This document shows, piece after piece, positions 41,087-49,925 of a stretch of 51,376 nt of DNA. This DNA is from Rhodobacterales bacterium UBA3080. Its GTDB lineage: Bacteria > Pseudomonadota > Alphaproteobacteria > Rhodobacterales > Rhodobacteraceae. The position numbers were made by a program, and so were the translations under genes. The notes under the pieces are model-generated. The model saw nothing but the letters and a program-made list of their open reading frames with translations, was not told the DNA's origin and did no database searches. The stretch covers positions 1 through 51,376 of the forward strand of contig DFBM01000090.1 of the NCBI GenBank assembly GCA_002366645.1. Reading direction: 5' to 3'. Position 1 is the stretch's first letter, and each line of letters begins with the position of its first letter.

Positions 41087-41197
41087 ATGGCAAAGTGTCG
41101 AACTGTTACTAAAACGGTAAGATCTGGCAAAAAGCCGGGACCGAAAACAGTTCCGGTAAAGCCACACCGTCGGTCCAAGCCCAAAAAGGGTTGCTAG
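41087..41197 (+). CDS. small basic protein of 36 residues, unknown function
   Basis: ATG 41087 gives a 36-residue protein with 14 Lys/Arg, five prolines and two cysteines (one at position 4, one at the very C-terminus). The sequence begins MAKCRTVTKTVRSGKKPG and ends SKPKKGC. It has no membrane segment and no acidic residue, so nucleic acid or ribosome association is plausible but unproven. The exceptional ribosome binding site and clean frame argue for real translation. It stands alone between decayed genes and rpsO. It would be missed by length-filtered gene callers. I cannot name the family. Confidence 0.7.
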   Translation: MAKCRTVTKTVRSGKKPGPKTVPVKPHRRSKPKKGC

Positions 41198-41424
41198 TCT
41201 TGCATGACAGCTGAAACGACGGCGGGCCAAGACATAAGAATCCAATTCCTCCCCAGTCGCAAGCAGGAAATCTCTTCCCATACAACCAAAAACCCTCTAT
41301 ACGCGTGCATGTTGCCTAGGGGATTCCCTTTCGCGACCCTTTTTGGTTTGACCGTGCTGGACGACATCTTGGCACTGGCCGCATCGGAAAGGTTATTGAA
41401 ACCCTTATATAAAAGGAAAATCCG
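41198..41424 (+). other. upstream region of rpsO
   Basis: A 227-base stretch between the small-protein gene and rpsO. It presumably holds the rpsO-pnp promoter. TATATAAAAGG at about 41407-41416 is the most promoter-like element, with GGAAA as the ribosome binding site close behind. No RNA gene or convincing frame was seen. Confidence 0.4.
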
Positions 41425-41694
41425 ATGTCGATTACTCCAGAGCTTAAAGAAGCCCTAATCAAAGAATACGCAATCAAAGAGGGTGACACTGGTTCCCCCG
41501 AAGTTCAGGTTGCTATCCTTACCAGCCGTATCAACACGTTGACCGAGCACTTCAAGTCCCACAAAAAGGACAACCACTCGCGTCGCGGTTTGCTAACAAT
41601 GGTTGCGACACGTCGTAAACTGCTGGATTACACACGTTCCAAAGACGAAGCGCGTTATAAGTCGCTTATCGAACGTCTCGGCATTCGCCGCTAA
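41425..41694 (+). CDS. rpsO: 30S ribosomal protein S15
   Basis: An 89-residue primary 16S rRNA-binding protein of the small subunit platform. The family sequence is unmistakable: DTGSPEVQVAILTSRINTLT, HFKSHKKDNHSRRGLLTMVA and RRKLLDYTRSKDEARYKSLI, ending ERLGIRR. Standard length. It precedes pnp, the universal rpsO-pnp order, with an intervening hairpin. Confidence 0.97.
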   Translation: MSITPELKEALIKEYAIKEGDTGSPEVQVAILTSRINTLTEHFKSHKKDNHSRRGLLTMVATRRKLLDYTRSKDEARYKSLIERLGIRR

Positions 41695-41705
41695 GAATAC
41701 CAAAG

Positions 41706-41727
41706 CGCGCCTTCACGGGCGCGTTTT
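41706..41727 (+). terminator. rpsO terminator/attenuator hairpin
   Basis: CGCGCC pairs with GGCGCG around TTCACG, followed by TTTT, 11 bases after the rpsO stop. In E. coli a hairpin at this place lets part of the transcription continue into pnp; a similar partial terminator is likely. Confidence 0.75.
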
Positions 41728-41814
41728 GCATTAAGCCCGTATGATATGGGCACGTGGCATCGGCCACACCGCGGGTTTCGTCCATGGGGGATGAACCGCA
41801 GATAGGAAAAGAAA

Positions 41815-43935
41815 ATGTTCAAAGAATTCAAAAAATCAATCGAATGGGGCGGCGAGACGCTGACCCTTGAGACAGGCAAAATTGCCCGTCAAGCAGACGC
41901 ATGTGTTATCGCCACTTTGGGCGAGACCAGCGTTCTATGTGCTGTAGTGTTCGAAAAGAAACCGAAGGTTGGCTTCGACTTCTTCCCGCTGACAGTGCAT
42001 TACCAAGAGAAATACTACGCTGCAGGTAAAATCCCGGGTGGTTTCTTCAAACGCGAAGCACGTCCTACTGAAAAAGAGACGCTGACATCGCGTCTGATCG
42101 ACCGTCCGATCCGCCCTCTGTTCGTTCCGGGTTTCAAGCACGAAACACAGGTTATCTGTACGGTTCTTTCGCACGATCTGGAAAACGATCCAGACGTAGT
42201 TGCAATGATCGCTGCTTCGGCTGCGCTGACACTTTCCGGTGCGCCATTCCGTGGCCCGATCGGTTGTGCCCGCGTTGGGTTTGTTGATGGTGAGTACACA
42301 CTGAACCCGTCTTGCGATGACATGCACAAGCTGCGGGAAAACCCTGAGCAGAAATTGGATCTGGTTGTTGCAGGTACCAAAGATGCTGTGATGATGGTTG
42401 AATCCGAAGCATACGAGCTGTCCGAAGCAGAAATGCTGGGTGCGGTTAAATTCGGCCACGATGCGATGCAGCCGGTTATCGATATGATTATCGATCTTGC
42501 CGAAGACGCCGCCAAAGACATGTTCGACTTCGTTCCAGCCGACTATTCCGAGCTTTACGGCAAGGTTGAAGCGGCCGGCGAAGAGGCCATGCGTGCAGCC
42601 TTCGCAAATACCGACAAGCAAGAACGCACAGCAGCGGTTTCCGCAGCACGTGACACCATCAAGGCAGCGCTTTCCGAAGAAGATCAGGAAGACAGCCAGC
42701 TTGGTAACTGCTTCAAGAAACTGGAAAGCGCCGTTGTTCGTGGTGACGTTATCAAAACCGGTAAACGGATTGATGGCCGTGACCTGACAACGGTTCGCCC
42801 AATCGTTTCCGAAGTAGGCATCCTGCCACGCACACACGGGTCTTCGTTGTTCACACGCGGCGAAACACAGGGCTTGGTTGTTACCACGCTTGGTACTGGC
42901 GATGACGAGCAGATGATCGACGCGTTGACAGGCACATACCGCTCCAACTTCTTGCTGCATTATAACTTCCCTCCGTATTCGGTTGGTGAAGCTGGCCGCA
43001 TGATGGGCCCTGGCCGTCGTGAAGTTGGCCACGGTAAACTGGCATGGCGTGCGCTTCAGGCTGTTTTACCTGCTGCAACCGACTTCCCGTATACTGTACG
43101 CGTTGTTTCCGAGATCACTGAATCCAACGGTTCGTCTTCGATGGCGTCTGTTTGTGGTGGCTCGCTGTCGATGATGGATGCGGGCGTTCCGCTGAAATCG
43201 GCTGTTGCCGGTGTTGCGATGGGCTTGATCCTAGAGGGTGAAGACTACGCAGTTCTGACGGACATCCTTGGCGACGAGGATCACCTCGGCGATATGGACT
43301 TCAAAGTTGCGGGTACCGAAAGCGGTATCACGTCGCTTCAGATGGACATCAAGGTTGCCGGTATCACCGCCGACATCATGGAAAAAGCGCTGGATCAGGC
43401 CAAAGATGGGCGTATGCACATCCTTGCTGAAATGAACAAAGCTTTGACTGGTGCTGGTGATTTCTCGATCCACGCGCCACGTATCGAAACCATGAACGTT
43501 CCTGCGGACAAAATCCGTGAAGTGATTGGTTCGGGCGGCAAGGTTATCCGTGAAATCGTTGAAGTTTCCGGTGCCAAAGTCGATATCAACGACGATGGTG
43601 TCATCAAGATCGCGTCCGCCAACGGCGAAAGCATCGAAAAAGCCATGGCGATGATCAACGAGATCGTTGCGGTTCCAGAGGTTGGCAAGATCTACACCGG
43701 TAAAGTTGTGAAACTGATGGACTTCGGTGCATTCGTTAACTTCTTCGGCAAGCGTGACGGCCTTGTGCACGTCAGCCAGCTTTCGAACGAGCGTGTTAAC
43801 CACCCGAAAGACATTCTGACTGAAGGTCAGGAAGTTAAGGTTAAGTTGATGGGCTTCGATGATCGCGGCAAAGTTCGCCTTTCGATGAAAGTTGTCGATC
43901 AGGAAACTGGCGAAGAGATCAAAAACGAAGGCTAA
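41815..43935 (+). CDS. pnp: polyribonucleotide nucleotidyltransferase (PNPase)
   Basis: A 706-residue phosphorolytic exoribonuclease, core of the RNA degradosome. In order: first RNase PH-like domain (LETGKIARQADACV, YYAAGKIPGGFFKREARPTE), the alpha-helical linker, the second RNase PH-like domain (GKRIDGRDLTTVRPI, RTHGSSLFTRGETQ, SSMASVCGGSLSMMDAGVP), then KH (VIGSGGKVIREIVE) and S1 (GKIYTGKVVKLMDFGAFVNF) domains. Length is normal. AGGAAAAG precedes ATG 41815. In E. coli the pnp mRNA is autoregulated in the leader; the 120-base rpsO-pnp gap could serve this. Confidence 0.97.
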   Translation: MFKEFKKSIEWGGETLTLETGKIARQADACVIATLGETSVLCAVVFEKKPKVGFDFFPLTVHYQEKYYAAGKIPGGFFKREARPTEKETLTSRLIDRPIRPLFVPGFKHETQVICTVLSHDLENDPDVVAMIAASAALTLSGAPFRGPIGCARVGFVDGEYTLNPSCDDMHKLRENPEQKLDLVVAGTKDAVMMVESEAYELSEAEMLGAVKFGHDAMQPVIDMIIDLAEDAAKDMFDFVPADYSELYGKVEAAGEEAMRAAFANTDKQERTAAVSAARDTIKAALSEEDQEDSQLGNCFKKLESAVVRGDVIKTGKRIDGRDLTTVRPIVSEVGILPRTHGSSLFTRGETQGLVVTTLGTGDDEQMIDALTGTYRSNFLLHYNFPPYSVGEAGRMMGPGRREVGHGKLAWRALQAVLPAATDFPYTVRVVSEITESNGSSSMASVCGGSLSMMDAGVPLKSAVAGVAMGLILEGEDYAVLTDILGDEDHLGDMDFKVAGTESGITSLQMDIKVAGITADIMEKALDQAKDGRMHILAEMNKALTGAGDFSIHAPRIETMNVPADKIREVIGSGGKVIREIVEVSGAKVDINDDGVIKIASANGESIEKAMAMINEIVAVPEVGKIYTGKVVKLMDFGAFVNFFGKRDGLVHVSQLSNERVNHPKDILTEGQEVKVKLMGFDDRGKVRLSMKVVDQETGEEIKNEG

Positions 43936-43959
43936 TCCCGACGTTTGTGAACAAAAGAA

Positions 43960-43992
43960 AGCCCCGGTCGAAAGGCCGGGGCTGTTTTATTT
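43960..43992 (+). terminator. rho-independent terminator after pnp, probably bidirectional
   Basis: AGCCCCGG pairs with CCGGGGCT around TCGAAAGG, then GTTTTATTT. It lies 24 bases after the pnp stop and just beyond the stop of the convergent cbbR-like gene, whose strand also shows a T-rich tail (CTTTCTTTTG). Confidence 0.92.
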
Positions 43993-44913
43993 GGGCAGTT
44001 TGGGCAGAAACTCACCGTTTAACTGAACCAGAAAATCCTGCACTTTGTCAGTTACGGGTGAGGATGCGGCATTGATCGGGCGCACCAGATGCCACTGTCG
44101 CATAATTGGAAGTCCGGGCATATCTATGGTCGCAACACGGCCACTTTCCAACGCGTCCACCACCGTATGGGCCGAGATCAGGGCAATCCCCAAGTCGGCA
44201 ATCACCGCCTGCTTAATCGTTTCATTAGTGTTAAACTCGATTTTGTCATAGATGCGGCCTTCACCGACTCGGTCCAGAAACCGCTCCATAAGGATTCGCG
44301 TCCCTGATCCGGCCTCTCGCATGATGAATGTTTCGGCTAAAAGACGTTCGGGCGAAATGTCGCGGGTGCCAATGAGCGGGTGATCCGGTGCAGCAATAAG
44401 GATGTGGGGATGCTCGCCAAGCGCCATTTCCTCAACGGCTGGATAACGCGGTGGGCGGCCCATAATTGCCAGATCAACAGACCGGCTTTCCAGTGTTTTC
44501 ACGATGTGTTGGCGGTTACCGATAATCAGATTTAGGCGGATATCAGGAAGTTGCTTTTTCGCGAGAGCAACCAGAGACGGCGCAAAATATTTACCCGTAC
44601 TCACGACGCCGAGTGTCACAACCCCAGCCTTGCCGGCGTTGATTGAGTCGATTGATTTATAACAGTTTTCCAAGGCGGACTCGATTTGCGCGATCGTCGC
44701 CAAAACCTGCTGACCCTGACGTGTGATTGACCCCTTGCCATCACTGGCACGCACAAGGAGTTCGGCACCTATGTTCGCCTCGAGTTGCTTTAGCTGCGTT
44801 GATACCGCTGGGACCGTCAGGTGCAGCATATCTGCCGCCGCCGTAATCGATCCACGGGAGTCTACTGCAGCCAGTGCGCGGAGTTGTTTCAGAGTAATTG
44901 CATTCTTTGCCAT
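43987..44913 (-). CDS. cbbR: LysR-family regulator, probable CbbR
   Basis: A 308-residue LysR-type regulator. The N-terminal helix-turn-helix is ITLKQLRALAAVDSRGSITAAADMLH (shown in part) with VPAVSTQLKQLEANIGAELL; the effector domain has VVTLGVVSTGKYFAPSLVA, the pattern GNRQHIVKTLESRSVDLAIMG and LIGTRDISPERLLAETFIM. The TGKYFAP and DLAIMGRPP stretches are typical of CbbR. Its gene is divergent from cbbF across 96 bases, the standard arrangement for activation of Calvin-cycle operons. CbbR proteins respond to metabolites such as RuBP or PEP; the effector here is unknown. Confidence 0.9.
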   Translation of the reverse strand: MAKNAITLKQLRALAAVDSRGSITAAADMLHLTVPAVSTQLKQLEANIGAELLVRASDGKGSITRQGQQVLATIAQIESALENCYKSIDSINAGKAGVVTLGVVSTGKYFAPSLVALAKKQLPDIRLNLIIGNRQHIVKTLESRSVDLAIMGRPPRYPAVEEMALGEHPHILIAAPDHPLIGTRDISPERLLAETFIMREAGSGTRILMERFLDRVGEGRIYDKIEFNTNETIKQAVIADLGIALISAHTVVDALESGRVATIDMPGLPIMRQWHLVRPINAASSPVTDKVQDFLVQLNGEFLPKLPK

Positions 44914-45009
44914 AAATATAATTTAACACGAAGAAGAAAAAATTCAATTTCCTTTTTGATCTTCGACACCGAATATTCAAATAACCTAATATGACCGGAG
45001 AACCGATTA
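44914..45009. promoter_or_regulatory. cbbR-cbbF divergent control region
   Basis: A 96-base AT-rich gap that must contain the cbb operon promoter and CbbR site. Two dyads stand out: TCAA-N8-TTGA (44944-44959) and TTCG-ACAC-CGAA (44962-44973). LysR proteins typically recognise T-N11-A dyads of this sort, but the exact site cannot be fixed by eye. A CCGGAG site (44995-45000) precedes the cbbF ATG. Confidence 0.5.
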
Positions 45010-46017
45010 ATGGCCGAGCATACGCTTATTGAAAACACAGCGGATATCCCTGCCGAACTCGTGCCTGTTATGCGCGCGCTCGCCGACGTATCCGAAAAGC
45101 TGGCACAGACGATCGCTGATGGTCCTCTGGCGGGCGATCTTGCAGCCGCGGTTGGAACCAACCTGGGCGGTGACGGCCAAAAGGCGCTCGATCTGATTGC
45201 GGACGATGCTTACATGGTTGCGTTAAAAGATACGCAGATCCGTTGGTACGCATCCGAAGAACAAGACGAAGCAGTCGAACTGAACCCGAAAGGCAATCTC
45301 GCTTTGGCGATTGACCCGCTGGACGGTTCCTCGAACATCGACGTGAACGTTTCCATCGGCATGATCTTTTCGATCTTCCCTGCGGTGGAAGATGCGAACG
45401 AAAGCTTTCTGCGTCCATCGCGCGAACAGATTGCCGGTGGGTACTTTATTTTCGGCCCACAGTGTGGGCTGGTCGTAACCTTTGGCGACGGCACGATGCA
45501 ATTCACTTTGGATAGTCGCACCCGCGAATTCATGCTGGTTGAGCGGCGCGTACAAATTCCGGTCGAATCTTCCGAGTATGCGATCAACGCTTCCAACTAC
45601 CGTCACTGGCCGCGCCCGATCCGCGCATTCATTGATGACTGCGTTGATGGCACCGAAGGCCCACGCGGTCGCGATTTCAACATGCGCTGGGTGGCTTCTC
45701 TTGTGGCCGAAACGCATCGGATTTTGTCGCGCGGTGGATTGTTTCTTTACCCGGGTGACGATCGCGAAGGCTATGCCCGCGGGCGCCTGCGGATGATTTA
45801 CGAATGTGCGCCGATTGCCTTCCTGATCGAGCAGGCCGGTGGAAAAGCAACCGACTCCGTTGACCCGATCCTTGATCAACAAGCCTTCGAACTCCACGGT
45901 AGAACGCCGTTCGTCTTCGGGTCGGCCAATAAAGTCGACAAAGTTACAACCTATAACGACCTTCCAGAAAACGAGACGTCTGCCCTGTTTGGCAAACGTG
46001 GTCTCTTCCGCGGATAA
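45010..46017 (+). CDS. cbbF: class I fructose-1,6-bisphosphatase (CbbF)
   Basis: A 335-residue phosphatase removing the 1-phosphate of fructose 1,6-bisphosphate (and often sedoheptulose 1,7-bisphosphate) in RuBP regeneration. The metal and substrate motif is LAIDPLDGSSNIDVNVSIG (DPLDGSSNID at 102-111). Further blocks are YFIFGPQCGLV, RGRDFNMRWVASLVAETHRI, GGLFLYPGDDREGYARG and PIAFLIEQAGGKATD. First gene of the rightward cbb operon, 14 bases before phosphoribulokinase. It could also serve gluconeogenesis. Confidence 0.94.
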   Translation: MAEHTLIENTADIPAELVPVMRALADVSEKLAQTIADGPLAGDLAAAVGTNLGGDGQKALDLIADDAYMVALKDTQIRWYASEEQDEAVELNPKGNLALAIDPLDGSSNIDVNVSIGMIFSIFPAVEDANESFLRPSREQIAGGYFIFGPQCGLVVTFGDGTMQFTLDSRTREFMLVERRVQIPVESSEYAINASNYRHWPRPIRAFIDDCVDGTEGPRGRDFNMRWVASLVAETHRILSRGGLFLYPGDDREGYARGRLRMIYECAPIAFLIEQAGGKATDSVDPILDQQAFELHGRTPFVFGSANKVDKVTTYNDLPENETSALFGKRGLFRG

Positions 46018-46031
46018 AAGGACATTTTGAC

Positions 46032-46904
46032 ATGAGCAACAAGCACCCAATCATCTCCGTAACCGGTTCTTCCGGCGCCGGTACGTCGACCGTCAAAAAT
46101 ACCTTTGACCAGATTTTCCGTCGCGAAGGCATCAAGGCCGTTTCGATCGAAGGCGACGCTTTCCACAAATACAACCGTGCCGATATGAAGGCCGAGTTGG
46201 AGAAACGCCTCGCGGCGGGTGACCACTCGTTCAGCCATTTCAGCCTAGACGCAAACGAACTGGGCGAACTGGAAAGCGTATTCCGCGAGTATGGCGAAAC
46301 CGGCGGCGGTAAGTCGCGCTACTATGTGCACAGCGATGCGGAAGCAGCCGAAATGGGGACGCCTTCGGGGGAATTTACCGATTGGGCACCTTTCGAAAAC
46401 GGTTCTGATCTGTTGTTTTATGAAGGTTTGCACGGGGCGGTTAATTCCGACGGCGTTAACGTTGCACAACATGCCGACCTGAAGGTTGGTGTTGTACCGG
46501 TTATCAATCTGGAATGGATTCAGAAAATCCATCGTGACACCGAGGTTCGCGGGTATTCAACCGAAGCCGTGACCGACGTAATTTTGCGCCGTATGGATGC
46601 TTATGTAAAATGCATCACACCGCAGTTCAGCCAAACCAACATCAACTTCCAGCGCGTTCCTGTTGTGGACACCTCGAACCCGTTCATTTCGCGTTCGATT
46701 CCAACACTGGATGAAAGCCTTGTGGTTATCCGTTTTGCTAATCCACGTGGAATCGACTTCCCGTATCTGACTAACATGATCGAAGGGTCGTGGATGAGCC
46801 GGGCGAACTCGATTGTGGTGCCGGGTGGCAAGATGGACTTGGCGATGCAGTTGATCCTGACGCCTTTGATCTTGCGATTGGCGGACAATTCACGTCGCGC
46901 CTAA
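46032..46904 (+). CDS. cbbP: phosphoribulokinase
   Basis: A 290-residue class I (proteobacterial) phosphoribulokinase that makes ribulose 1,5-bisphosphate from ribulose 5-phosphate and ATP. The P-loop is TGSSGAGTST (11-20). SIEGDAFHKYNRADMKAEL, ANELGELESVFREYGETGGG, FYEGLHGAV and LEWIQKIHRD are characteristic. The enzyme is essentially specific to the Calvin cycle, so its presence here is the strongest evidence for CO2 fixation in this organism. Confidence 0.96.
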   Translation: MSNKHPIISVTGSSGAGTSTVKNTFDQIFRREGIKAVSIEGDAFHKYNRADMKAELEKRLAAGDHSFSHFSLDANELGELESVFREYGETGGGKSRYYVHSDAEAAEMGTPSGEFTDWAPFENGSDLLFYEGLHGAVNSDGVNVAQHADLKVGVVPVINLEWIQKIHRDTEVRGYSTEAVTDVILRRMDAYVKCITPQFSQTNINFQRVPVVDTSNPFISRSIPTLDESLVVIRFANPRGIDFPYLTNMIEGSWMSRANSIVVPGGKMDLAMQLILTPLILRLADNSRRA

Positions 46905-46927
46905 CGGCATTCTGGGAGGGATAGACA

Positions 46928-48907
46928 ATGACGAACACTACTGAAACAAATATGGCCAACGCGCTTCGTGCGCTTGCAATGGACGCTGTGCAGGCTGCGA
47001 ATTCGGGTCACCCGGGTATGCCAATGGGCATGGCCGATGTTGCCGCGGTTCTTTTTAACCGATTCATGAACATTGACCCCTCGGCCCCGAAATGGGCTGA
47101 TCGCGACCGCTTTGTGTTGTCTGCGGGCCACGGTTCTATGTTGTTGTATGGCATTAACCACCTGCTTGGTTATGCGGACATGGACATGGACCAGATCCGC
47201 AACTTCCGTCAGATGGGCTACCGCACGGCCGGTCACCCTGAGTACGGCCACGCCGATGGTATCGAAACCACAACTGGCCCACTGGGTCAGGGTATTTCCA
47301 CTGCGGTTGGTATGGCTCTGGCCGAGCGTATGCAGAACACCCGTTACGGGGATGATTTGGTCGATCACTGGACGTATGTGATCGCTGGCGATGGATGCCT
47401 GATGGAAGGCATCAGCCACGAAGCAATCGATATGGCCGGACATATGGGCTTGGGTCGCATGGTTGTGATGTGGGACGATAACTCGATCACGATTGACGGT
47501 AGCACGGATATGTCCACCTCGACCGACCAGCAGGCGCGTTTTGCTGCGAGTGGGTGGCAGGTTCTTTCGGTAGATGGTCACGACAAGGAAGCCATCGCGG
47601 CGGCCCTGACGGAAGCGCGTTCGGACGAGACTCGCCCGTCGTTGATTGCCTGTAAAACTATCATCGGTTTCGGGGCACCAAACAAGCAGGGCACTTCGGC
47701 GACGCACGGCGCGCCACTGGGCCCTGACGAAATTGCAGCTGCACGCAAATTCCTGAACTGGCCACATGCGCCGTTTGTTATTCCGGAAGATGTTTATGAT
47801 GCTTGGCACGCCGTGGCAGCTCGCGGTAAAGCGGTGCGCTCTGCATGGGAAGGCCGGGCAAAACAAAGCCCCGCGTCCGGCGAATTTTTCGCGGCGCTAG
47901 GTGGGACTTCGCGGGGCGGCTTGAAGGCAGCGATTGCGGCTTACAAGAAAGAGCTATCGGCAGACAAACCAAAGGTCGCGACACGTAAGGCCTCGCAAAT
48001 GGCGTTGGAAATCGTGAACGCATCGGTGCCTAACATGGTTGGCGGTTCGGCTGACCTAACGGGATCGAACCTGACGAAAACTTCCGGAATGTCGGCGGTT
48101 TCCAAGGGCAACTACGGCGGCGATTATATCTTCTACGGTGTGCGCGAACACGGCATGGCAGCGGCGATGAACGGTCTATACCTCCACGGCGGCTTCATCC
48201 CTTACGGCGGTACATTCCTAGCGTTTGCGGATTACTGCCGTGGGTCGATCCGGTTGTCTGCCCTGATGGGTGTTCCAGTGACCTACGTCATGACGCACGA
48301 TTCCATCGGGTTGGGTGAAGATGGCCCAACGCACCAACCAGTCGAGCAGGTCGCGAGCCTACGCGCTATGCCTAACGTTAACGTCTTCCGTCCAGCGGAC
48401 GCTGTCGAAACGGCAGAAGCTTGGGAGCTTGCCGTTATGGAAAATGGCATTCCTTCGGTGATGGCACTTTCGCGTCAAGGTTTGCCAACTTTGCGTACTG
48501 AGCACACGGACGAAAATAAAACTGCAAAAGGGGCCTATATTCTGCGGGATAGTGATGGAGATCGGGACGTTACCCTGATAGCTACGGGCTCAGAGGTCGA
48601 GATTGCGATGAATGCCGCGGATATGCTGGCGGAAACTGGCATCAAAGCGGTGGTCGTTTCGGCCCCTTGTTTTGAGCTGTTTGCGCAGCAGGACGCAGGT
48701 TATCGCGCTTCTGTTTTGGGCAGCGCGCCGCGCGTTGGAGTGGAAGCCCTAATCAAACAGGGCTGGGGCGAGCTGCTGGGCGACAATAGTGCCTTTGTCG
48801 GCATGACCGGCTTTGGTGCTTCTGCCCCTGCCGAAGAGCTTTATGAAAAATTCGGAATAACCGCCAAGGCGACGGCACAGGCTGCTCGCGATCTGTTGGC
48901 TAACTAA
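46928..48907 (+). CDS. cbbT: transketolase (CbbT)
   Basis: A 659-residue ThDP enzyme that moves two-carbon units among sugar phosphates. Visible: the N-terminal ANALRALAMDAVQAANSGHP, GPLGQGISTAVGMALAERM, the ThDP motif GDGCLMEGISHEA running into the VVMWDDNSITIDG metal site, and the pyrimidine domain FYGVREHGMAAAMNG and MTHDSIGLGEDGPTHQPVEQ. Length is normal. Its place in the cbb operon, 23 bases after cbbP, indicates the Calvin-cycle paralogue, but a general pentose phosphate role cannot be excluded. Confidence 0.95.
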   Translation: MTNTTETNMANALRALAMDAVQAANSGHPGMPMGMADVAAVLFNRFMNIDPSAPKWADRDRFVLSAGHGSMLLYGINHLLGYADMDMDQIRNFRQMGYRTAGHPEYGHADGIETTTGPLGQGISTAVGMALAERMQNTRYGDDLVDHWTYVIAGDGCLMEGISHEAIDMAGHMGLGRMVVMWDDNSITIDGSTDMSTSTDQQARFAASGWQVLSVDGHDKEAIAAALTEARSDETRPSLIACKTIIGFGAPNKQGTSATHGAPLGPDEIAAARKFLNWPHAPFVIPEDVYDAWHAVAARGKAVRSAWEGRAKQSPASGEFFAALGGTSRGGLKAAIAAYKKELSADKPKVATRKASQMALEIVNASVPNMVGGSADLTGSNLTKTSGMSAVSKGNYGGDYIFYGVREHGMAAAMNGLYLHGGFIPYGGTFLAFADYCRGSIRLSALMGVPVTYVMTHDSIGLGEDGPTHQPVEQVASLRAMPNVNVFRPADAVETAEAWELAVMENGIPSVMALSRQGLPTLRTEHTDENKTAKGAYILRDSDGDRDVTLIATGSEVEIAMNAADMLAETGIKAVVVSAPCFELFAQQDAGYRASVLGSAPRVGVEALIKQGWGELLGDNSAFVGMTGFGASAPAEELYEKFGITAKATAQAARDLLAN

Positions 48908-48923
48908 AAGGAAGTATAGAAAC

Positions 48924-49925
48924 ATGGCTATCAAAGTAGGTATTAACGGATTTGGCCGCATCGGCCGCAACGTTCTTCGCGCAATCATCGAGTCCGGCCG
49001 TACAGACATCGAAGTTGTTGCGATCAACGATCTTGGCCCAGTGGAAATGAACGCACACCTGTTGCAGTTCGACTCGGTTCATGGGCGCTTTCCACAGAAG
49101 GTTACAGTCGACGGCGATACAATCGACGTGGGCCGTGGCCCGATCAAAGTTACAGCAGAACGTGACCCAAAGAACCTACCTTGGGGCGATGTTGATATCG
49201 CGCTGGAATGTACTGGCTTCTTTACAAAACGCGAAGCCGCTGCGACACATTTGGAAAATGGTTCGAAACGCGTGCTGATCTCCGCACCGGGTGCGGGCGC
49301 TGATCAGACTATCGTTTATGGTGTGAACCACGATGTTCTGACATCTGATGATGTTGTTGTTTCGAACGCGTCTTGCACAACAAACTGCCTGTCGCCTGTT
49401 GTTAAAACATTGAACGATGCAATCGGCATTGACCACGGCTTCATGACAACTATCCACTCCTACACAGGCGATCAGCCTACACTGGATGCGATGCACTCTG
49501 ATTTCTACCGTGCGCGTGCGGCTGCGCTTTCGATGATCCCGACTTCGACTGGTGCTGCGAAAGCCGTTGGTCTGGTTCTGCCGGAAATGAATGGCAAAAT
49601 GGACGGTGTTTCGATCCGCGTTCCAACACCGAACGTTTCGGTTGTTGATCTGGTGTTCACGGCAAAGCGTGCAACAACTGTTGAAGAAATCAATGACGCA
49701 ATTCGCGCATCCGCTGATGGCGCGATGAATGGCGTTCTTGGATATACCGATCTTCCAAATGTTTCGATCGACTTTAACCACGATCCGCATTCTTCGATCT
49801 TCCACATGGATCAGACCAAAGTTATGGAAGGCACGACGTGTCGCATCCTGACTTGGTACGACAACGAGTGGGGCTTCTCTAACCGTATGGCTGACACAGC
49901 CGTCGCAATGGGTGCTCTGCTGTGA
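48924..49925 (+). CDS. gap: glyceraldehyde-3-phosphate dehydrogenase (CbbG/Gap)
   Basis: A 333-residue phosphorylating dehydrogenase. The Rossmann start is KVGINGFGRIGRNVLRA. The catalytic cysteine is C151 in SNASCTTNCL with H178 in MTTIHSYTGDQ. IPTSTGAAKAVGLVLPEMNG and WYDNEWGFSNRM complete the signatures. An aspartate in AIND (about residue 36) suggests NAD rather than NADP. It starts 16 bases after transketolase and overlaps pgk by four bases (GTGA). Within the operon it would reduce 1,3-bisphosphoglycerate, in the direction of sugar formation. Confidence 0.95.
   Translation: MAIKVGINGFGRIGRNVLRAIIESGRTDIEVVAINDLGPVEMNAHLLQFDSVHGRFPQKVTVDGDTIDVGRGPIKVTAERDPKNLPWGDVDIALECTGFFTKREAAATHLENGSKRVLISAPGAGADQTIVYGVNHDVLTSDDVVVSNASCTTNCLSPVVKTLNDAIGIDHGFMTTIHSYTGDQPTLDAMHSDFYRARAAALSMIPTSTGAAKAVGLVLPEMNGKMDGVSIRVPTPNVSVVDLVFTAKRATTVEEINDAIRASADGAMNGVLGYTDLPNVSIDFNHDPHSSIFHMDQTKVMEGTTCRILTWYDNEWGFSNRMADTAVAMGALL

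Noticed and set aside
41364..41380. Sigma-54-like TGGCAC sequence upstream of rpsO
   Set aside because: The -12 GC is two bases out of register with the TGGCAC-N5-TTGC consensus, and rpsO is not expected to be sigma-54 dependent.
41935..43032. Open frame of 365 codons on the minus strand
   Set aside because: Antisense to pnp. Unusual composition, no recognisable motif; mirror of highly biased codons in pnp.
46901..47866. Open frame of 321 codons on the minus strand
   Set aside because: Antisense to transketolase with no domain. Shadow frame.
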